From the NCBI GenBank assembly GCA_016841005.1, contig JAEORG010000371.1:1-13460 (forward strand): a stretch of DNA of 13,460 nucleotides, in the 5' to 3' direction. Positions within the stretch are counted from its first letter, which is position 1. The number at the start of each line of letters is the position of its first letter. A model generated the notes under the pieces. The model saw only the letters and a program-made list of their open reading frames with translations. It had not been told where the DNA came from and searched no databases. A program made the translations under genes and the position numbers. This DNA comes from Candidatus Thorarchaeota archaeon (lineage in GTDB: Archaea > Asgardarchaeota > Thorarchaeia > Thorarchaeales > Thorarchaeaceae). Below are positions 8,254 to 13,460 of this stretch, one piece after another.

Positions 8254-8377
8254 TGATTGGAATTCAGTTGTACTAATGGTATTTGCCTAATCCTGTGAAG
8301 CAAAAACCCAGCAAGATTACCAACAAGAACGAACTATGGGTGATAAAAGGGAATTGCAGATGCAATAGTATTACATC

Positions 8378-10330
8378 CTAGTTTTGCAAAGGTAGTAAAA
8401 GGATAAATCTAGCTCCTTGAGTCCAATCCCCATCCACACGATTGATTATTTTTACAGAACCTGAATATCTATCTATAATTTGCTTGACTAGTGTTAATCC
8501 GATTCCTGAGCCTCTGCGAGTCCCTCCACGAAGACGTGTAAAGACTTCTTCCTTCTGCTCATCTTTAATACCTGGTCCAAAATCATCTATCTCTAGTACG
8601 ACTTTTTGTGCTTGCTTTTTGACTCCAACATCAATCCTAGCTAATTCTGAAGGATTAAACTTTACAGCATTATGGAATATGTTGAATAAGGCATCACGAA
8701 GAAATTCATCTGCCATTACATAGATACCTGATTGGAGCCCATCGAAATTTATTTGGATATTTTTTTGAGGGAATGTTTGAATTACTTGCTGTTTTGCAGA
8801 AAGAAGTTCATCAGCAAGGTCCATTTGAAATAAATCTGCTTCACCTTCTTCAAGCTTCGAAAATTTACGAACATTAGAGATTAATGTCACTCCTCGATAT
8901 ATCTGATTCAACGCGTTCTGTGCAAACTCTCTACCTTCAACTGTCGTGTTATCCTCGGCGAGAAGCAATTCGAGACTCGCCATCACTCCCTGGTGAATAT
9001 TATTCAAATCATGTGCCATAAGATCAGTAAAGAATTCTGCTCTTGCACGTGCTTCTCTAAGCGCTTCTTCAGCTTTAATCTGTTCATTTATGTTAATCGA
9101 GAATCCTCCGATGAGCGGTTCTTTCCCCTCTCTACGAATTGGAAACTTAAGTCTGCGATAGGTAACAGGTTCTCCTTCTTTATCTCGCATTGTTTGGATT
9201 TCTTCAATAGGTCCTTCAGAAATTACTCTCTTGTCAGCAATCGTCCTTTTTTCAGCAGTTTCCTTTGGAAATAGGTCATAGTTAGTTTTTCCGACCCAAT
9301 CTCCAAGTGAAGGCATCTCCCTCATAAAACGATTGATGTATAGGACACGAGATTCATGATCTTTTATGAAGACCGGGCCTGGCATATAATCTGTGAACAT
9401 TTGAAATAGTTCTTGACTTTCCCTTAATTCCTCCTCAGCTTGTTTCTGAGCAAGAGCGGCAACAAATATACCCGAGACAGATTCCAGGAATCCCAAATCC
9501 TCCTCTACTATATTGTTGATTTCATGTGATGCTATATTAATTACTGAAACCAAATTTCCCTTTGTGTCAATTACTGGCCATGAAATTATTGAGCTAATAC
9601 CAAGGAGTTCCAATCTTTCTTTAAAGTGATCATACTCTTCTAAATATTTGACATCACCAGCAAAGATTGCTTGTCCTTCGCGTGCTGCCTTTGCAACTAG
9701 AAGTTTGTCATCAAAGCTTATTCTTTTGTGTATCTTGTCTTCCTCTACACCAGTCCAGGCAACTGTGATGAGTTCTTTTTCTTTATCCGAACGGAGGCAA
9801 ATGGTACCGATATGAAATTCCATTGCATTTACGAGTCCAGATAGAACAAGATTACACAACTCCTCAACTGACTGACTATGGAGAGCTGCATCTGCAATAA
9901 TCTGGTACGCCCGTCGATCCCTTCCAAGGACACGGATATACTCCTTTTGACTTGAGATATTACGAATAGAGGTGAGATTGAGAACCTCATCACCTCTTTG
10001 GATCAAGTCTACATTAAGAAGACCTACAAATGTACTATCATCTTTTCTCTTGAATTTAACTTCGTAATCTCTTATCTTGGAATCTTTTTCCACAATAGCC
10101 TTGATTCTATCCCTATCATGCCTATTCTCATACAAATCGTATGCGTTCAGAGATTGTATTTCATCCAAAGCATATCCCAGTTCTTCCAACATCCATCGAT
10201 TTGCTACAAGGATATTCGCATCTTGGTCCGTTATAACGAGTGAGACAGGTGATGATTCAAACAATTGCTTGTACATTCTCTCATCAATAATTTTCAGATT
10301 ATTATCATGTGGCTTTGAATTATCATCCAT
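8378..10330 (-). CDS. Soluble PAS-GAF-PAS sensor histidine kinase
   Basis: A 650-residue cytoplasmic kinase. The order is PAS (about 18-130), GAF (about 145-292), PAS (about 303-420), H-box, then HATPase. The second PAS has the FIKD and GKTNYDLFP motifs of the type also seen in PAS4 of the third kinase. The GAF domain shows no obvious chromophore cysteine motif, so its ligand is unknown. The H-box is LMAHDLNN with His440 as the likely phosphoacceptor and Asn at H+4. The N-box Asn is about 554, the G1 box is DDFGPGI (about 582-588) and the G2 box is GSGIGLTL (607-614), all intact. The ATG at 10330 has GAGG nine bases upstream. It is the first of three related kinase genes in the same direction, 136 bases before the next. 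No membrane segment, receiver domain or HAMP domain was found. Confidence 0.9.
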   Translation of the reverse strand: MDDNSKPHDNNLKIIDERMYKQLFESSPVSLVITDQDANILVANRWMLEELGYALDEIQSLNAYDLYENRHDRDRIKAIVEKDSKIRDYEVKFKRKDDSTFVGLLNVDLIQRGDEVLNLTSIRNISSQKEYIRVLGRDRRAYQIIADAALHSQSVEELCNLVLSGLVNAMEFHIGTICLRSDKEKELITVAWTGVEEDKIHKRISFDDKLLVAKAAREGQAIFAGDVKYLEEYDHFKERLELLGISSIISWPVIDTKGNLVSVINIASHEINNIVEEDLGFLESVSGIFVAALAQKQAEEELRESQELFQMFTDYMPGPVFIKDHESRVLYINRFMREMPSLGDWVGKTNYDLFPKETAEKRTIADKRVISEGPIEEIQTMRDKEGEPVTYRRLKFPIRREGKEPLIGGFSININEQIKAEEALREARARAEFFTDLMAHDLNNIHQGVMASLELLLAEDNTTVEGREFAQNALNQIYRGVTLISNVRKFSKLEEGEADLFQMDLADELLSAKQQVIQTFPQKNIQINFDGLQSGIYVMADEFLRDALFNIFHNAVKFNPSELARIDVGVKKQAQKVVLEIDDFGPGIKDEQKEEVFTRLRGGTRRGSGIGLTLVKQIIDRYSGSVKIINRVDGDWTQGARFILLLPLQN

Positions 10331-10339
10331 ATATGTTAG

Positions 10340-10343
10340 CCTC
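10340..10343 (-). promoter_or_regulatory. Shine-Dalgarno (GAGG) for the PAS-GAF-PAS kinase
   Basis: GAGG on the minus strand with a nine-base spacer precedes the ATG at 10330. Confidence 0.5.
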
Positions 10344-10376
10344 TAATTTCAGATTTCGTTTGACGGGGAATTCTCT

Positions 10377-10408
10377 CCATGGAAGAACTGGATTCATTCA
10401 TGCCATGG
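10377..10408. repeat. Pair of CCATGG palindromes upstream of the first kinase gene
   Basis: CCATGG occurs at 10377-10382 and again at 10403-10408, 26 bases apart, in the 142-base gap before the PAS-GAF-PAS kinase. Paired palindromes in an upstream region can be a dimeric repressor site. Six-base palindromes are also common by chance. Confidence 0.2.
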
Positions 10409-10472
10409 ACTTACTATTTTACAATTCTCTTTTGTTAAATGGCTTTATGTTATAATCAACTGTGTTAAAATA

Positions 10473-11255
10473 TCAGTTATTCTCAGAAAGGAAATTCCTT
10501 ACATGTTGATTGAATTCCTCAGAGTGATCAATAAGAACAAGATGAGCTGCTTCTTTTATGATTACGAGTGTTGAGTTAGGCAACCACTCATGAAGCATCT
10601 CAGATGCCCATACAGGTGTTGAAATATCTTTCTCGCCAACTATCAATAAGGTTGGAACTTCTAATCCACGTAGATTCTGACATATGTTGAAACCCGCTGA
10701 AGCAGCAGTTGCGAGCATTGCATCTTTTTGTGAGATATAGTCACTCACCTGTCTAGCAATCCATTTCGCTGTATCGTCGTCATATGGATTTAGACCGCGT
10801 TTTCCAATACCCATGCTGAATTTCTCAATAGGATTGCTCTTGACTCTCCCCATGACATCAGTAACAGCCTCATTGCTTACAAAACAATATGATGATGCAA
10901 TTACGAGATTGTTGACTGAACCAGGATTTTCTAATGCATAAACAAGAGCAACCATTCCTCCAAGAGAGTGCCCAATTATTGTAAGATTATCATGCCACTC
11001 TAAGTAATTTAGAAGGTGTGACATATCTGTAACATAGTTTCTAACTGTGTATCGTTTTCCTGATTTTATTGATCTACCATGTCCATGAAGGTCAAATCTT
11101 AGAATGTGATAGTCTTTTTCAAATTCTGAGAGTTGATAACGCCAACAATCGCTATTTACGAAAAGACCATGAATTAGAATGAGTTTTGGGCCATCTTCTA
11201 GTCCACTCAATTGATATGCAATCTTTGTACCTTCTAGTTCCAAAATTTCCATCAT
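10473..11255 (-). CDS. Alpha/beta-fold hydrolase
   Basis: A 260-residue single-domain serine hydrolase of the alpha/beta fold. Seen in the sequence: an oxyanion-loop HG (29-30), a DLHGHGRS strand-turn (about 55-62), the nucleophile elbow GHSLGG with Ser97, Asp210 in VGEKD and His238 in EAAHL, which make a complete catalytic triad. The insert between about 128 and 188 is a short helical cap. This layout resembles esterases, lactonases and related enzymes of the enol-lactonase type, but the substrate cannot be read from the sequence. There is no signal peptide, so it is probably cytoplasmic. The start is uncertain: ATG at 11255 is used here, ATG at 11252 and GTG at 11261 are alternatives, and none has a clear Shine-Dalgarno. 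It lies between the surface-protein gene and the kinases, with no evident link to either. Confidence 0.88.
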   Translation of the reverse strand: MMEILELEGTKIAYQLSGLEDGPKLILIHGLFVNSDCWRYQLSEFEKDYHILRFDLHGHGRSIKSGKRYTVRNYVTDMSHLLNYLEWHDNLTIIGHSLGGMVALVYALENPGSVNNLVIASSYCFVSNEAVTDVMGRVKSNPIEKFSMGIGKRGLNPYDDDTAKWIARQVSDYISQKDAMLATAASAGFNICQNLRGLEVPTLLIVGEKDISTPVWASEMLHEWLPNSTLVIIKEAAHLVLIDHSEEFNQHVRNFLSENN

Positions 11256-11284
11256 GAACACTTTGTTGCATCAAATCTCTCAGT

Positions 11285-11292
11285 GATAAAAA
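11285..11292 (-). promoter_or_regulatory. Candidate TATA element (TTTTTATC) for the hydrolase gene
   Basis: On the minus strand TTTTTATC is centred about 27 bases before the GTG at 11261 and about 33 before the ATG at 11255. A transcript would start at or just before the coding region, which fits the missing Shine-Dalgarno. The same Ts form the tail of the preceding terminator, so either role alone could explain them. Confidence 0.35.
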
Positions 11293-11323
11293 TCTAGTTG
11301 CCCAGTCAATTAGATGACCGGGC
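11288..11323 (-). terminator. Hairpin plus T-run after the right surface-protein gene
   Basis: The minus-strand RNA forms a 9-bp stem (11323-11315 with 11308-11300) that includes one G-U pair, with a six-base loop. Five Ts (11292-11288) follow within eight bases. It begins 16 bases after the TAG stop of the surface-protein gene. Stem, loop and T-run together make a good intrinsic-type terminator. Confidence 0.65.
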
Positions 11324-11339
11324 ATAGATCACAAGTTGG

Positions 11340-13460
11340 CTAAGTCTTTCTCTTCAGGATAATAATTACAAGAATAATTACCATGAAAGTTGCAACGACA
11401 GCTACAATGATCAACCAGGTCGCATCTGTCCCGACCGGAATGGTTGGTGTTGTTGAAGTTGTAGGTGTGGCAAAATTCTGAACTAAGACAACATTTGTAT
11501 CTTGAGCAGAATTGCCAGCGGCATGATAGGCTATTGCAGTAATAGAATATGTCCCATTTGCCAGAGTGGTTGTATCCCATATAATTGAGTATGGGGCTGC
11601 TGTCAGATTTGCGACAAGCACCTCTTCAATCAGTATCTCGACATAGCTTATATCGCTACCACTATCAGATGCTGCCACAGTGATGGTGACTGATCCTCCC
11701 ACGGTATCATCATGCTCTGGATTTGTGATTTCTACAGTAGGATCAATGGTATCAACTACATCGAATCCATAGATTAGACTGAGATCAGCAGCAGAGTCGA
11801 CAAAGTTCCCGAAGGTATCGTTTGCACTAACGTAGTATTCAACTTGTGAGAGATATTCTTGTCCAGGAATGCTTGCGTTGTAGGTATTACCGCTCTTTAC
11901 CAACATGTTCACTCTAATCCATGGTCCTGAATCTACTGAGTAATGTAGAGTTACGGTATCTAGACTCGCATCTCTAATATCAACAGTAACTTCAACTTCC
12001 TCATTCGCTTCAACACTACTAGGAGCCTCATACAGATTCTGTATTCCTGGTTCTGGGTCAATATAGACATAGACATCATCAAGTAGTAAAGACACTCTGC
12101 TCCCTGAATCTGCTTCTACATCTATGTAAAACTGGTAGATCATGGTGGATGGCTCATGACCATATAGAGACACATAGTCATCGTGTAGATTACGTTGAAG
12201 ATTGAACCAAGTGCCTACAGTGCCATTTTCTGGAAGAATGATGGAATGTTCGAATCCGTTTCCTGATCCAACATTACTTCCGTTTGCAAAGATATATGCA
12301 AAATGATCGCCATTATCTACACTTACTTCAAGGTATGCAAAATCATATGTGGCACCTGAATAATCATCAAGTTGCCACCACAGATCCAGCCATAGGTCTG
12401 TTTCGTTTGTAATGGGAATATACCCCACATCCTGACCAGCACTAAATGAATTAGAGTCAGCCACGGTGAAATTACCGGCCTTAGTTCCTCGATATGCTTC
12501 GTCTGTGACTGTATACTCTGCGTAAGGGGCATAAGACACGTCCCATGCATAAGCACCAGATCCAACATCACCTTGGTCTTCGTAACCCATATCATTTAGA
12601 GTGGCACAAGTGAAGGATATGTCATCAAAGAGGATAGAAATCCTTGCTCCTACCTCTCGTGCACGAATTTCAATCTGTATCTCATTGACTATCAGAAAAC
12701 TTGTCGAATTGAATGATGAAATATCTTCCCATATACTTCGATCAAACTGATTCCATTGACCTGTTGTATTGAATCCTGTAGCATTGATGTAATTATACCC
12801 CGGATATGTGAGTGGAAATTCGTAACCACCGTACAACAGTGGATAATAGACGTAAAAGTCATCTGTGCCATTCGAACATCCAACGATAACATAGGCATAC
12901 GTTTCATCTGTTGCTAATGAAAAATCATCAACTTTCCATTGGAAACGAAAGGCATCAACATTTAATGCTGATAGTCTTTTGTCCGGAGATGATGTAAAAC
13001 TCAAAGTACTCTGATTGCCATTGGATAGTGTGGTTGCATTTAGACTATAATCTCCTTCAACGCGATCTGTGCTTTGAGAAATGTCCGCAGGGTCATTATT
13101 CGCCCTGTACCAATAGCTACTGCTCTCAAAGTTTCCGTTATTCGTACTTCCTGATATCACAATGTTGGTACCATTCACAACTTTGAGGTCGTCCATGAAA
13201 ATTCTTGAATAACCACTAGAGATACTTCTCAATTGGTAGCTGATATACTCGAATTCTGTTGGAATCAAACCAGTGGTCATATCTTCAAAGTCTGCAGTGA
13301 TATTTCGACTAAATGTGTTCCATCCTGAAGATGCAGCTTTTCTCATATAGTAATGATAAAATGATGAATTAGTGTATCCGGTCACCTCGCATCCAAGATA
13401 ATAAGTAAGATAACGAGTTCCTGGATTTCCCAATTTAATCTCCAGTCTATAATAATCTCC
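11340..13460 (-). CDS. Large N-glycosylated-type surface protein with repeated jelly-roll modules and C-terminal membrane anchor (5' partial)
   Basis: The frame is open from the right edge, giving 706 visible residues. The in-window TTG near 13433 falls inside a module and is not the real start. Three jelly-roll, carbohydrate-binding-like modules are visible: the end of one (to about 95), a full one (about 108-283) and another (about 292-467). Each closes with a strand of the form FMDDL, LFDDI or LLDDV. The two full ones carry WKVDDF or WWQLDDY, the same motif as in the left-edge protein. An FN3-like module (476-565), an Ig-like Big_9-type module (573-662), a Thr/Pro linker (663-677) and one membrane helix (682-702) with a KRKT end follow. 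I count 17 N-x-S/T sequons, all on the predicted outer side, which fits archaeal N-glycosylation. No archaeosortase PGF-type signal is seen. A role in envelope structure, adhesion or glycan binding is inferred. Confidence 0.87.
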   Translation of the reverse strand, partial: GDYYRLEIKLGNPGTRYLTYYLGCEVTGYTNSSFYHYYMRKAASSGWNTFSRNITADFEDMTTGLIPTEFEYISYQLRSISSGYSRIFMDDLKVVNGTNIVISGSTNNGNFESSSYWYRANNDPADISQSTDRVEGDYSLNATTLSNGNQSTLSFTSSPDKRLSALNVDAFRFQWKVDDFSLATDETYAYVIVGCSNGTDDFYVYYPLLYGGYEFPLTYPGYNYINATGFNTTGQWNQFDRSIWEDISSFNSTSFLIVNEIQIEIRAREVGARISILFDDISFTCATLNDMGYEDQGDVGSGAYAWDVSYAPYAEYTVTDEAYRGTKAGNFTVADSNSFSAGQDVGYIPITNETDLWLDLWWQLDDYSGATYDFAYLEVSVDNGDHFAYIFANGSNVGSGNGFEHSIILPENGTVGTWFNLQRNLHDDYVSLYGHEPSTMIYQFYIDVEADSGSRVSLLLDDVYVYIDPEPGIQNLYEAPSSVEANEEVEVTVDIRDASLDTVTLHYSVDSGPWIRVNMLVKSGNTYNASIPGQEYLSQVEYYVSANDTFGNFVDSAADLSLIYGFDVVDTIDPTVEITNPEHDDTVGGSVTITVAASDSGSDISYVEILIEEVLVANLTAAPYSIIWDTTTLANGTYSITAIAYHAAGNSAQDTNVVLVQNFATPTTSTTPTIPVGTDATWLIIVAVVATFMVIILVIIILKRKT

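Noticed and set aside
8342..8377. Possible terminator after the PAS-GAF-PAS kinase (TTGCA/TGCAA arms at 8354-8365)
   Set aside because: The stem is five bases with a two-base loop and only CCCTTTT follows, too weak to call.
10488..10500. Palindrome AAGGAA-A-TTCCTT at the 3' end of the hydrolase gene
   Set aside because: It falls inside coding sequence ending the protein and can be explained by codons; nothing else marks it as a site.
11470..11540. Archaeosortase (PGF-type) anchor signal at the C-terminus of the right surface protein
   Set aside because: The end has a Thr/Pro linker, membrane helix and basic tail but no PGF motif, so a plain transmembrane anchor is the simpler reading.
11329..11580. 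Minus-strand open frame rich in Cys, His and Asn near the end of the right surface-protein gene
   Set aside because: The Cys/His pattern looked like a metal-binding peptide, but it is a frame-shifted reading of Thr/Val-rich codons in the membrane-anchor region of a clear gene.

Overview
The window looks like a piece of an archaeal chromosome. It is moderately AT-rich by eye and gene-dense. Its proteins are rich in N-glycosylation sequons and carry surface Ig-like modules ending in one membrane helix and a short basic tail, with no sortase motif. Its soluble multi-PAS histidine kinases have an H-box beginning HD[IL], and promoter-like TATA elements sit at archaeal spacing. An Asgard archaeon, perhaps Thorarchaeia-like, is my best guess, but it rests on general resemblance and not on a marker gene. 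No RNA gene, insertion sequence, CRISPR array or origin was seen, and no gene-free stretch exceeds 300 bases.

Layout. At the left edge (plus strand) is the 3' part of a large surface-protein gene, followed by a hairpin terminator candidate and a DUF362 protein gene. That gene meets the next one stop codon to stop codon. From 2759 to the right edge everything lies on the minus strand. In transcription order this is the 3' part of a second large surface protein (right edge to 11340), a terminator, an alpha/beta hydrolase, and three multi-PAS sensor histidine kinases (650, 869 and about 864 residues). The gaps between these genes are 78 to 278 bases, so a single tight operon is not obvious.

How the genes relate. 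The two edge proteins are relatives: both have jelly-roll-like modules ending in a hydrophobic-DD strand, then FN3-like plus Ig-like pairs, then one C-terminal membrane helix. The three kinases are also related, and two share an almost identical linker and H-box. None has a membrane segment or a receiver domain, and no response regulator is encoded here. They probably sense cytoplasmic signals and pass phosphate to partners elsewhere. The third kinase differs from the other two at catalytic-domain positions that are normally conserved. DUF362 and the hydrolase have no evident functional tie to the kinases.

Main points for review: both edge genes run off the window, so in-window start codons there are not real starts; the kinase cluster and its divergent member; a terminator whose T-run may also act as the next gene's TATA element; and the zero-base convergent junction.
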